Position numbers and translations under genes: made by a program
Shown here: positions 55,582 through 64,000 of the stretch, in pieces
Layout of the letters: every line of letters starts with the position of its first letter
Numbering within the stretch: position 1 is the stretch's first letter
Source: Agapetus fuscipes
Taxonomy: Eukaryota > Arthropoda > Insecta > Trichoptera > Glossosomatidae
Assembly (NCBI GenBank): GCA_951799405.1
Contig: OX637333.1
Coordinates: 17,173,960-17,237,959, forward strand
Direction of reading: 5' to 3'
DNA length: 64,000 nucleotides
The notes under the pieces: model-generated
What the model was told of the DNA's origin: nothing
The model's input: only the letters and a program-made list of their open reading frames with translations
Database searches by the model: none

Positions 55582-56532
55582 AAAAATACATTTAAAACCA
55601 AAGAAACAATATATATTTTTTCCCCATTGAAACCAAGCAGTCTACTTTATTATCATTTTTGCCTCATTTTAAACGGGAAACCGATGGGAATCGGCTTGTA
55701 TGGCACCCTTCGCCACTACTTGGGTCCTTAGCAATCAATAGCAAAACATTAGTAAGCCTCTGCCCTAGCAACACTGCTGTGTGCATCAACTTTTTTGTTG
55801 AAGCATAAGTTTTCGTTTTGTTTCAACGAAACGCAAGCCTCTACAGACAAAAAGATGGACCGTGGTCTTGCCCCAGGAAACAAGTGACCAGAATATGAAA
55901 CCAGCCTATGTGTCAAACACGCAGCTGAGCTTTTCAATTTGACGGTTATTTTGTTTTAAAATCAAGAGTGTTTCTACCCAAATCAACAATTTCAATTTTA
56001 CTGTCACTAAGAAGTCACTAATCGGAAATTAAGAGCGTTTCTACCTTGCACTCTCCATGCATGATTTTCATTTGATGGAAATTTAATTTAGTACATAGTT
56101 GGTCATTTGCCCTGCAATAACATAATATTATTTTGGCATATCTGGGCTGGAAGTCTCATCACCACGATAATTCTAACCTACCGAATATCGGTAATATTTG
56201 TATGGAGACCTGTCAATCCAAGATAGCAGCAAGTGAATTGCTGATTAGTCTTTAAACAAATATTACCAATATTCGTTAGGTTAAAGTTACCGTGGTGATG
56301 ATACTTCCAGCCCTGGCCTTATGTCAGAAGTGCTAATCAATAAATTATGTTTTCTGGATTTCAAAAACAAACCTGAACTCTTAACAATCTTCTTCTTCTT
56401 CAATTGCTTTACAGCCCAAGTTGAGCCTTGGCCTTGTTTATTTTCAGCCTCCATCCGTCTCTGTCCTCGGCCGCTGTCCTCCAGCTTGGCACCTGTAGTA
56501 GGAACTTGTAACAAGACATTGTTGTATTCTAG
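55582..56532. other. Intron sequence before sorting nexin exon 2
   Basis: Mostly unique AT-rich sequence with a small MITE at 56142-56316. The last 130 bp are richer in C and G and include the polypyrimidine-type stretch and AG before 56533. Antisense frames at 56287-56688 are shadows of the exon region. Confidence 0.5.
56142..56316. mobile_element. Small MITE with 59-bp inverted arms
   Basis: CTGGGCTGGAAGTCTCATCA at the left pairs with TGATACTTCCAGCCCTGG at the right, and the match continues to a CAAATATTACC pair around a loop of about 55 bp. No clear target duplication was found, so the borders may be a few bases off. Confidence 0.75.
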
Positions 56533-56671
56533 GCCCTCCGGGACCGCTTGGTGCAGGCCCACCTGCAGGTAGTCCCCCCTCTCCCCAGCAGGCACACCTT
56601 GCTGGCCCAGCTGGACAGGTACTCCAAGGACTTTGTTCTGCAGAGGATGGCATTGCTGGGGATCTTCATCA
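56533..56671 (+). CDS. Sorting nexin (SNX7/SNX30 type), second PX exon
   Basis: After a TTGTATTCTAG acceptor the exon encodes ALRDRLVQAHLQVVPPLPSR, followed by HTLLAQLDRYSKDFVLQRM and ALLGIFI, and ends at an A/GTGAGG donor (56671/56672): 139 nt, entering in phase 0 and leaving in phase 1. PPLP followed by a basic residue, QLDRYSKDF and an R-M..L..F pattern are the second half of a PX domain of the SNX7/SNX30 kind. The frame joins that of exon 1 after RRRYNDFK, exactly where PX similarity stops there. It is short and has no Met near its start, so a simple open-frame search misses it. Downstream BAR-domain exons were looked for to the right edge and not found. Confidence 0.83.
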
Positions 56672-57213
56672 GTGAGGACACATTGCATTTTACTTATCTT
56701 TTATGTTAACTTGTCAAGTGCCCAAAATGACTGGATTATTAATAAGTGCGTTATAAACAAGAATATGATAGTGAAATCTAAAAAAATTGACAATCTGGGT
56801 TATGATTTTGTATTAGCCGCTTAGGGCCGATCTTATACACATCCGTTAGTTAAGTGTCAAATTTAATAAACTGAAATTTGGTACAGATTTCCATTTTCTG
56901 TATTGTAAGTAAAATTTTGGTTTAATTTTACCGACAGAGCTAACTGACAGCCGACCCATGGTTTTAGCGCAGTTACCGGGCGGTTTGTTAAGGTTTGAGG
57001 TTAGGTCAGCTATCAATGCATCTTTGCTGAGCACTGTGTAGTCTTTGTGTTGGCAAAGTTTTTGTATGATTAATAAAATGTGACTTCAGAAAGCTATATG
57101 GACTTATTGGGTTCATTGTTATGATGCTAAAAGATAAAATCCGACGCCGAATAGTATTTAAAATATGAGTCGATCATTTTAATATCCTCAATGACATAAT
57201 TTTTTTCCATCAT
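56672..57213. other. Intron sequence, no gene
   Basis: AT-rich sequence after the GTGAGG donor. No exon-like or repeat sequence recognised. Confidence 0.5.
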
Positions 57214-57699
57214 TTTCAAGTATCCAAGGGATCTGCCCGAGATTAATTTGAAGTGATAGGCTCATAATTAAAAATAAAGACAGAGAAACTAAACATTGTC
57301 ACCACAAAGCAAGGACAGATAAATTGTGCTCCTTGCTGCAGGACATACCTCACATCTTGTGGCACTGCCCATTGCAACACCCTGATCGGGTTGTGCTCCT
57401 TGCTGCAGGACGTACCTCTCATTTTGTGGCGCTGTCCATTGCAACACTCTGATCGGGTTGTGCTCCTTGCTGCAGGACGTACCTCACATCTTGTGGCACT
57501 GTCCATTGCAACACTCTGATCGGGTTGCGCTCCTTGCTGCAGAATGGCCTGGGATTGGCCCATAATCCAGTCTGTAGGGGCAAAAAAGAGCCTTTGCCTT
57601 GCAAAAGGTGCAGCAAAAGCGATTTTGACATATGTTGTTTGGGTATGGGGCCCTAATAAAAATCCAAGTTTTCGACCTCGAGGGGCGTAGGCGCGAGCC
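57214..57699 (-). repeat. 67-bp minisatellite element, short copy
   Basis: About 3.5 units of the 67-bp repeat (reverse of CTGCAGCAAGGAGCACAACC...) lie at 57328-57548. The left flank (TTTTCAAGTATCCAAGGG to CAGATAAATTGTGC) and right flank (GTTTGGGTATGGGGCC to GCGCGAGCC) both match the flanks of the long copy at 61974-63455. An extra 85-90 bp (AATGGCCTGGGATTGG to CAAAAGCGATTTTGAC) is present only here. The end forms a perfect GAGGGGCGTAGGC/GCCTACGCCCCTC palindrome. Confidence 0.9.
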
Positions 57700-57722
57700 T
57701 ACGCCCCTCGAAATCGATGTGC

Positions 57723-57850
57723 TGTGATGTCTTTTGGGATGCCCATTGTGGATGGGGGATATCAATTAAACGAACAGATGAGTCTTCGTTCTCAATGTGA
57801 TGTATTATTCCATAACAGTGTTTACAATGTGAGAGAATGTAGTTGTCTAT
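57723..57850 (-). mobile_element. Diverged gypsy LTR fragment
   Basis: TGTGATGTCTTTTGGGATGC, GTGGATGGGGGATATCAAT, GAACAGATGAGTCTTCG and AATGTGATGTATTATTCC follow the LTR at 16787-16910 with scattered changes. The second half of the LTR is missing. It marks an older copy of the same family. Confidence 0.85.
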
Positions 57851-57918
57851 ATTAATCCACCCGGGCTATCAAAACGGATTGACACATAATATATTTATAT
57901 ATACATATATATATATAT

Positions 57919-58958
57919 ATCAAAATGTAGTCAGGAGGTATAATGATAAGAAAACGCCCATATTATATGCATGTTTCATGGACTTGAAAAAAGCATACGA
58001 CACGGTGAGTCACAACATAATGCAAAATGTATTACAGGAGGTCAAAAACCTGCCGAAGGAGGTTGGTGAAATGTGTCAAACATTGAACAACCATCTTTTA
58101 TACAGAGTAAAATGGGGATCAGTTATATCGGACAAATTTAAAGCCAAAAGAGGCCTCAAACAAGGTGGAATATCGTCACCATGCTTATTTAATTTGTATA
58201 TCGACCCGTTGCATGAAAGGCTGATAAATACTAGGGTGGGCTGCTTCATGGATGGAAAGCTCATCAACTCTATATCATATGCAGACGACATGGTGCTGAT
58301 GGCACCCTCCTTGGCAGGACTGCGTAAGCCCGTGGCGGTCTGTGAAGAGTTCGCCAATGAAAGACAGCTAATATATAATGAAAAAAAATGCGAAGTATTA
58401 GTGTTCAAGCCAAAGGGGTGGAACCTTCATGTACCCTCAGTCAGTGTCAATGGCAGAGAGATGAAACGAGTGCGGGAGTTTACATATTTAGGCCACGTGC
58501 TAAATGAAACATTAACTGATGACTATGGCATCAAACGACAACTACACTCTCACTGCAGAAAAGCTAATATGTTAGCCCGGCGGTTCGCACAATGCTCGGA
58601 TATCGTTAAAAACAGGCTCTTCCTCGTTTTATGTACGCAACAATACACCAGCGAGTTGTGGTGTGACTATAAAGCACAAAGCATGAACGAGATGAGAGTC
58701 TGCTACAACATGGGCTACAGAGCATTGCTACGACTGCGGAAGAGCTGTAGTGCGAGTGGGATGCTTGTGGCGGCTCAACTACCCTCCTGGAATGGGTTGC
58801 TGCGAACCCGAATGGCTGGGTTCAGAGACAGAATTGAATCCAGTGAAAACTCTCTGATCGTAGCAATCAGAGGCCTGAAATGGGAGTTGGGCATATGGCG
58901 TCATTGGGCAAGGATGCCATTCATTTTTTCCCTGTTTAATATGTTCCTGATATTCTAA
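57919..58958 (+). pseudogene. LINE reverse transcriptase, 5'-truncated but open frame
   Basis: The frame runs without a stop through the RT palm: ACFMDLKKAYDTVS (catalytic Asp codon 57981-57983), KRGLKQGGISSPCLFNLYID and SYADDMVLMAPS (YADD at 58278-58289). The thumb and C-terminus follow, with EFTYLGHVLNETLTDDYGIKR-like, KANMLARRFAQCS and SASGMLVAAQLPSW. The endonuclease and the first RT blocks are missing because the copy starts at 57919 after a TA microsatellite. It is a third LINE lineage in the window. The first apparent Met at 57843 is outside the element, so translation from it is not expected. Confidence 0.9.
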
Positions 58959-59177
58959 TGTACAATGACCATGTATTTCTCTTTTCTTTCACTGTTTAAC
59001 TATATATTTCGTTTGCTCTTTTTTTCTCATATATTTCTTCACATATTTTCATGTTTCTGCATTTTTGTAATTTTCTATGTACTTTTTCTATTGATGTATT
59101 ATTTTTTTATGGCTGGTCATGTATTGCACCCTCCACATGACCAAGCTGGAATAAACGCATATTATTATTATTATTTA
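58959..59177 (+). mobile_element. 3' end of that LINE with ATT tail
   Basis: T-rich sequence, then TGGCTGGTCATGTATTGCACC, CATGACCAAGCTGGAATAAACGC (polyadenylation signal) and an (ATT)n microsatellite at about 59160-59175. That is the tail expected for target-primed insertion of this type. Confidence 0.8.
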
Positions 59178-60290
59178 AATAGATTTTTGAAGTGGAATGC
59201 AATTCACCAACATATTCTAACTGGCCAGTGTGATGATGTGATTGGCACTACCTGAAAGGCAGGCCATTTTGAGGTTAAGAACCGACAACTGACAATTGGG
59301 GTTCTTTTGAGGTTAGGATTTGAGGTTAGGTTGCGAGTTTTTTCCAGATGCCCGGCTAGAAAAACAGACTCCTCAGATTCAGGGCAGTAGCCCAACACCG
59401 TGCTCGCTTTCCACTGATGCTAAAGAGGTTCAAAATATAGGTTATGGTAGGTAAAAACAATGTTAACCTTCCCTCCCCTATGCAGTGTAAGGAGTACACT
59501 TGCTTGTTATAATCTTTAATATCTCTATAAATATAATTTACATGGGGTTCAGATTCTAGGTATTCCTCCCTTATATATTTAAGAATTTAATTAAAAATAT
59601 ATATTTCTAATAATCAACACTAACTAGGCGCAGCAGCTGTTTTCAAAAGTCGGAAATAAGTTCACCAATACAATAAAAAAAGAATGGCACCAATACAGGC
59701 GAACGGCGCTGTGGCTGTGGGTAGGTCGCGCATGCATGAAAAGTGTGCGACGCTATTCACATCTCACTCTCACATATTTCGCTACGATCGGAGCACACGA
59801 AATAGCGCATCTCCGTCGTGACCGCCGTAGTCGTATTTCATCCTCCAAAGCGGTACATATCACGTGGCAAATACCGCCCGTCGCCCGCGCCGCTCTCAAG
59901 TCTCAGTCGCTTTTGGGCGCTCGACTGGAGTGGACTCTTTGTCTGCTATGTAGACGTTGGCCGATGATTTTTTCATGTTTTAAGCATTGAAATATTAAAT
60001 ATTGTCATTTTTGACTTCAATTATACGTAATTAAAGCGATTAGCTAATAATATACATCATTTACCTCATAAATCCGACATTTATGAGCGTGTAGTCACTA
60101 CACAGCACCGTTGCGCGTGTAATTTTTTTAGCACAGATTGGGGAAGGTTAAAGAAAGAGGTGGTTTATTTTAAATTAAAACAGACAATTGAGATTCTTCA
60201 CCACGCTAAATCTGCAAGACTAGGCTGGTAAATCTAATTTAAGTTAATTAAAGAATTCAAGGCGGGGATACGCTCACTGTGACGGAAGAA
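59178..60290. other. No gene; GC-richer patch at 59690-59960
   Basis: The start (GAAGTGGAATGCAATTCACC) is a fragment also seen near 13540, 14340 and 15755. The patch at 59690-59960 is clearly richer in CG dinucleotides than its surroundings, without a supported coding frame. Confidence 0.45.
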
Positions 60291-60800
60291 GTCCTGATTC
60301 TTGGAGGCTGGTAAAGTCGATGTTCGGAGCGCCGGCCTCTAGGCACAGCGGCGCTTTTGGCGGGACGAGGTCAGGTGCTCCGCCCTACGGAGGAATTCCA
60401 GCACGGGGCTCAGCCCTGCAGACAGCCAGGGACAAGGCGGGTGCTCTCGGCTGGACGGGGCAGGTGCTCCGCCCTCCTGACGAACTTCGGGCACGGGGTT
60501 CCGGACATCGAGCAGGTCAAAGCAAGCAGCCAGGCGGGCGCTTACGGCGGGTCGAGGGTAGGGCCTCCGCTCTCCAGAAGAATCCGCCACGGGGGACCCA
60601 GGCACAGCCAGGGGCTGTTGGTGCAGGAAATAACGACGACTCAGGCCACCCAAGATGGATCTTTTTGGCCACGCCTGGTCTGTGCTGCTTGTCCAGGCTT
60701 CGAAGAGATTGTGTCCCTGAACGTTGGGTGTCGGTGGCTTTTATAAACTCCCACCGGACCTGACGCGAAGTTTCGCCGGGTCTTTCCCACTCTGTTGCCT
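60291..60800. repeat. GC-rich block with three imperfect ~105-bp repeats
   Basis: The wording GG(A/C)GGGACGAGGTCAGGTGC...GCACGGGG occurs three times (about 60358, 60453 and 60550), each with TCCGCCCT or TCCGCTCT and AATTCCA/AACTTCG/AATCCGC variants. A TTTTATAAACTCCC box lies near 60739. Open frames on both strands (up to 147 codons) reflect the low stop density of GC-rich DNA. It could be the promoter or leader of a retroelement, but no such element was recognised next to it. Confidence 0.6.
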
Positions 60801-60942
60801 TCCCAACTATCATTTTTTCCCTGTTTTCTTCTTTTAATTTGGATCCAGATCCTTTTTGTGGCTAAAGATTGCACTTCATTTTCTTTTCACTTTGTTAATG
60901 ACAGTTCTTGTGGATATGTCTTCTTTTCTTCTTCTTCCGGTC

Positions 60943-61279
60943 GATAGCTCAGGTGGTAGAGTGCTTGCATTCCATGCCGAAAGCTCGGGTTCGAATCCCC
61001 CTGAGGGTGTCAGAAATGATTTCCCGTTTCGGTGTTTATTTCCAACCCCAAAATAAAATACCGGCAAGGTTTACTCAGCCTTCACAAGAAATGAGTACCA
61101 GCACTCTCGGGAGCTGGGAAACCTCCACTTCAACTGAAGTGGTTGGCGTAAGGCCGGCCCCCTTACCTGTAAAAATAAATAGGTTCAACTCGCCACATGT
61201 GACTCCTTCGGGGATAAAACGGCAAGAAGTTACACTATACATATGTGTAGCTTAGTTGTGTTTTTTTTTTTTTTTTTTC
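60943..61279 (+). mobile_element. SINE-A full-length copy with long T tract
   Basis: GATAGCTCAGGTGGTAGAGTGC (A box) and GGGTTCGAATCCCC (B box) form the head. The complete body follows, ending GTGTAGCTTAGTTGTG and 18-19 T residues. It is one of the cleanest copies. Confidence 0.9.
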
Positions 61280-61410
61280 TTAGTTGCGCTGCGTTCTTTG
61301 TAACAGGTAGCTATCTGACATTCTAGCTACCTGACACCAGAAACAGGTATTTATATCATCAATTAATAATTCATTATTGCTTATTTTTATGAAATATTAA
61401 AACATAATAC

Positions 61411-61548
61411 CCAATTACATCTGTTGAACCAGGGTCAAAGTTATGGTCAAATGAACGATGCGGGGATCGAACCAATGTTATTCCATTCCAAACACGCTAG
61501 AAAGATCAGCCCACTTGGCCCCCTCGGCCATAACACTGACCAGAAATG
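61411..61548 (-). mobile_element. SINE-C copy
   Basis: Reverse of GTCAGTGTTATGGCCGAGG, AAGTGGGCTGATC, GGTTCGATCCCCGC and a TTTGACCCTGGTTCAACAG tail. More diverged than 15871-16004. Confidence 0.6.
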
Positions 61549-61644
61549 TATAATTATTACAAAATTGTAAGTAAATTGATGATTTTTGTATTTTTATTTT
61601 ATTTTCAGCGCTTGTAACTTTTTATCTATAAGACTTGTTTGTGA

Positions 61645-61835
61645 CCCTGTTTCAGGGAAGGACGGCAAGAGTTGCAAGGCTTATGTTCATTTGAGATTGG
61701 GTTTTTATATTGTAGGTCCACATGCGGCATGTGTTAGCGCGAAATTATACATATCTGCTTGTGGGAATGCATTTAGTATAAATCTTAAATGATATATATC
61801 TTTGCAGCTTAGATTAGATTAGATTAGATTAGACT
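61645..61835 (+). mobile_element. LINE-R 3' end with five TTAGA-type tail units
   Basis: CCCTGTTTCAGGGAAGGACGG to TTTGCAGCTTAGATTAGATT, ending in the clearest tail (GATTA/TTAGA repeated, 61807-61831). Confidence 0.88.
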
Positions 61836-61973
61836 TACAGAAGAAACATGTATGCAGAAAATTTAGATATTTTTATCTTCTTTATACTTTAAATAGACAC
61901 TTTTGTCACACAATCAACTGTTTAGTCATTAAGTTAAAAAGATCAAATTTTGGTACCTTAAATTCAAGATGGC

Positions 61974-63455
61974 GGCTCGCGCCTACGCCCCTCGAGGTCG
62001 AAAACTTGGATTTTAATTAGGGCCCCATACCCAAACAACGTGAGGTACGTCCTGCAGCAAGGAGCACAACCCGATCAGAGTGTTGCAATGGACAGCGCCA
62101 CAAAATGAGAGGTACGCCCTGCAGCAAGGAGCACAACCCGATCAGAGTGTTGCAATGGACAGTGCCACAAAATGAGAGGTACGTCCTGCAGCAAGGAGCA
62201 CAACCCGATCAGAGTGTTGCAATGGACAGCGCCACAAAATGAGAGGTACGTCCTGCAGCAAGGAGCACAACCCGATCAGAGTGTTGCAATGGACAGCGCC
62301 ACAAAATGAGAGGTACGCCCTGCAGCAAGGAGCACAGCCCGATCAGAGTGTTGCAATGGGCAGTGCCACAAGATGTGAGGTACGTCCTGCAGCAAGGAGC
62401 ACAACCCGATCAGAGTGTTGCAATGGACAGCGCCACAAAATGAGAGGTACGTCCTGCAGCAAGGAGCACAACCCGATCAGAGTGTTGCAATGAACAGCGC
62501 CACAAAATGAGAGGTACGTCCTGCAGCAAGGAGCACAGCCCGATCAGAGTGTTGCAATGGGCAGTGCCACAAAATGAGAGGTACGTCCTGCAGCAAGGAG
62601 CACAACCCGATCAGAGTGTTGCAATGGACAGCGCCACAAAATGAGAGGTACGTCCTGCAGCAAGGAGCACAACCCGATCAGAGTGTTGCAATGGACAGCG
62701 CCACAAAATGAGAGGTACGTCCTGCAGCAAGGAGCACAGCCCGATCAGAGTGTTGCAATGGGCAGTGCCACAAGATGTGAGGTACGTCCTGCAGCAAGGA
62801 GCACAACCCGATCAGAGTGTTGCAATGGACAGCGCCACAAAATGAGAGGTACGTCCTGCAGCAAGGAGCACAACCCGATCAGAGTGTTGCAATGGACAGC
62901 GCCACAAAATGAGAGGTACGTCCTGCAGCAAGGAGCACAGCCCGATCAGAGTGTTGCAATGGGCAGTGCCACAAAATGAGAGGTACGTCCTGCAGCAAGG
63001 AGCACAACCCGATCAGAGTGTTGCAATGGACAGCGCCACAAAATGAGAGGTACGTCCTGCAGCAAGGAGCACAGCCCGATCAGAATGTTGCAATGGACAG
63101 TGCCACAAGATGTGAGGTATGTCCTGCAGCAAGGAGCACAACCCGATCAGAGTGTTGCAATGGACAGCGCCACAAAATGAGAGGTACGTCCTGCAGCAAG
63201 GAGCACAACCCGATCAGAGTGTTGCAATGGACAGCGCCACAAAATGAGAGGTACGTCCTGCAGCAAGGAGCACAGCCCGATCAGAGTGTTGCAATGGACA
63301 GTGCCACAAGATGTGAGGTATGTCCTGCAGCAAGGAGCACAATTTATCTGTCCTTGCTTTGTGGTGACAATGTTTAGTTTCTCTATGTCTTTATTTTTAA
63401 TTATGAGCCTATCACTTCAAATTAATCTCGGGCAGATCCCTTGGATACTTGAAAA
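61974..63455 (+). repeat. 67-bp minisatellite element, long copy
   Basis: About 19-20 tandem units lie at 62047-63345. Two unit types alternate: one with AGCACAACCCG...GACAGCGCC, one with AGCACAGCCCG...GCAGTGCC. The usual order is A-A-B, giving a higher-order period of 201 bp. The flanks match those of the short inverted copy at 57214-57699. Since 3 x 67 is divisible by 3, frames such as 62641-62979 stay open over long distances; they are not treated as genes. Confidence 0.95.
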
Positions 63456-64000
63456 CCCCTATTGACTGGACTACCAGTCGGTTACGCAAACTTTGTTGCT
63501 ATTTTTTTTTTGCTCTCCCCCTTTGAGCAATTTGTGTTTCGTTTTGCCTGACTGCAGCAGCAGTGGATTCACAGTTATCCTGTCCTAACCCCCGTATTCA
63601 CGATCAACACTGCCGCAAGTTACAATACTTACCTGGGTCAAGCGTGGCACTTATCTATGGAACTGACCAGAGGCTGCTCGTCAATAAAACTGTTGGCAGT
63701 TCATAATTTCTGCAATTATAGTTTTTCTTTTATTTTCCAATTTGCTTTGAATGGAAATTGTAAGAATTACGGACATATATAATGATTTATTAAGCTATAC
63801 ACGAGCACGTACCTACACCCATTTTGCTGCATAACGAATAAAAGTATTTAAGCGCATACTTACAGTTATTCAAAATGGAAATCCATCCGCACAAACAGCA
63901 CAAAATTTAACAAAATAAATTATTCCAGATATAATTAATCTGTTCTGATGCACTTTATCATTGAAATTTTTGATTGATTCTCTATAACCAACATCAAGCC
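63456..64000. other. No gene recognised
   Basis: AT-rich right edge of the window, possibly still within the sorting nexin gene. No exon, SINE or TIR element was identified. Confidence 0.4.

Larger units (their letters stand above)
43672..56532 (+). other. Sorting nexin intron of 12.9 kb filled with repeats
   Basis: Runs from the GTAGAT donor (43672) to the TTGTATTCTAG acceptor (56522-56532). It contains the repeat units, two D elements, a hAT remnant and a small MITE described separately. No other exon of the gene was recognised inside it. Confidence 0.75.

Noticed and set aside
56287..56688. Minus-strand frame of 133 codons
   Set aside because: Antisense to sorting nexin exon 2, which accounts for the coding-like composition on the plus strand.
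60320..60874. Multiple overlapping frames of 77-147 codons in a GC-rich block
   Set aside because: Open on both strands, rich in Gly, Ala, Pro and Arg, and explained by low stop frequency in GC-rich repeats.
23331..61279. Functional tRNA genes at sites with perfect B boxes
   Set aside because: Heads are followed by the common SINE bodies and lack a clean acceptor stem; they occur repeatedly with the same downstream sequence.
62239..63465. Several 73-133 codon frames with CSKEHNPIRVLQW-type repeats
   Set aside because: Produced by the 67-bp tandem repeat (201-bp higher-order period). All three frames are open, which is not expected for a real gene.

Overview
The window is eukaryotic, most likely from an arthropod and probably an insect. 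It is AT-rich and packed with mobile elements. It has tRNA-derived SINEs, three or more LINE lineages, a gypsy-type LTR retrotransposon, hAT-like, Harbinger-like and Sola-like DNA transposons, and intron-containing genes. Order and species cannot be fixed from the sequence. All coordinates and alignments were worked out by eye.

Only one host gene is convincing: a sorting nexin of the SNX7/SNX30 type on the + strand. One exon (43309-43671) carries the start codon and the first half of the PX domain. A second exon (56533-56671) carries the PPLP half. They are separated by a 12.9 kb intron made almost entirely of repeats. The BAR-domain exons must lie beyond the right edge.

Layout. 1-1751: 5'-truncated LINE with an open endonuclease-RT frame running off the left edge. 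2.9-5.5 kb: two TIR elements, one holding a small spliced gene with a frameshift. 7.0-11.4 kb: MITEs, one inserted into its own kind. 11.5-12.0 and 22.3-22.9 kb: 15-bp minisatellites. 12-16.5 kb: SINE and LINE fragments plus a 5S rRNA-like sequence. 16787-21249: young gypsy element with two identical 233-bp LTRs, TSD TCATA, and an in-frame loss of RNase H. 22.9-33.8 kb: copies of one large repeat (here called Q), two of which form a giant palindrome centred near 31.67 kb and invaded by a foldback element that is itself invaded by a hAT MITE. 33798-39877: 6.1 kb DNA transposon with a broken transposase gene. 39.9-43.0 kb: more MITEs, then the sorting nexin exon. 43.9-55.6 kb: tandem repeat units containing two copies of a 2.8 kb TG...CA element; one has a hAT insertion and the other preserves the empty site. 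57.2-63.5 kb: a LINE RT fragment bracketed by two inverted copies of a 67-bp minisatellite element, plus a GC-rich block.

Because many repeats occur both with and without an insertion, insertion order can be read directly: target-site duplications are checked here against paralogous empty sites at several loci. I use local names: SINE-A, -B and -C (tRNA-like heads); LINE-R (the source of the most frequent dispersed repeat); Q (large repeat); E and M1 (MITEs); D (2.8 kb TG...CA repeat).
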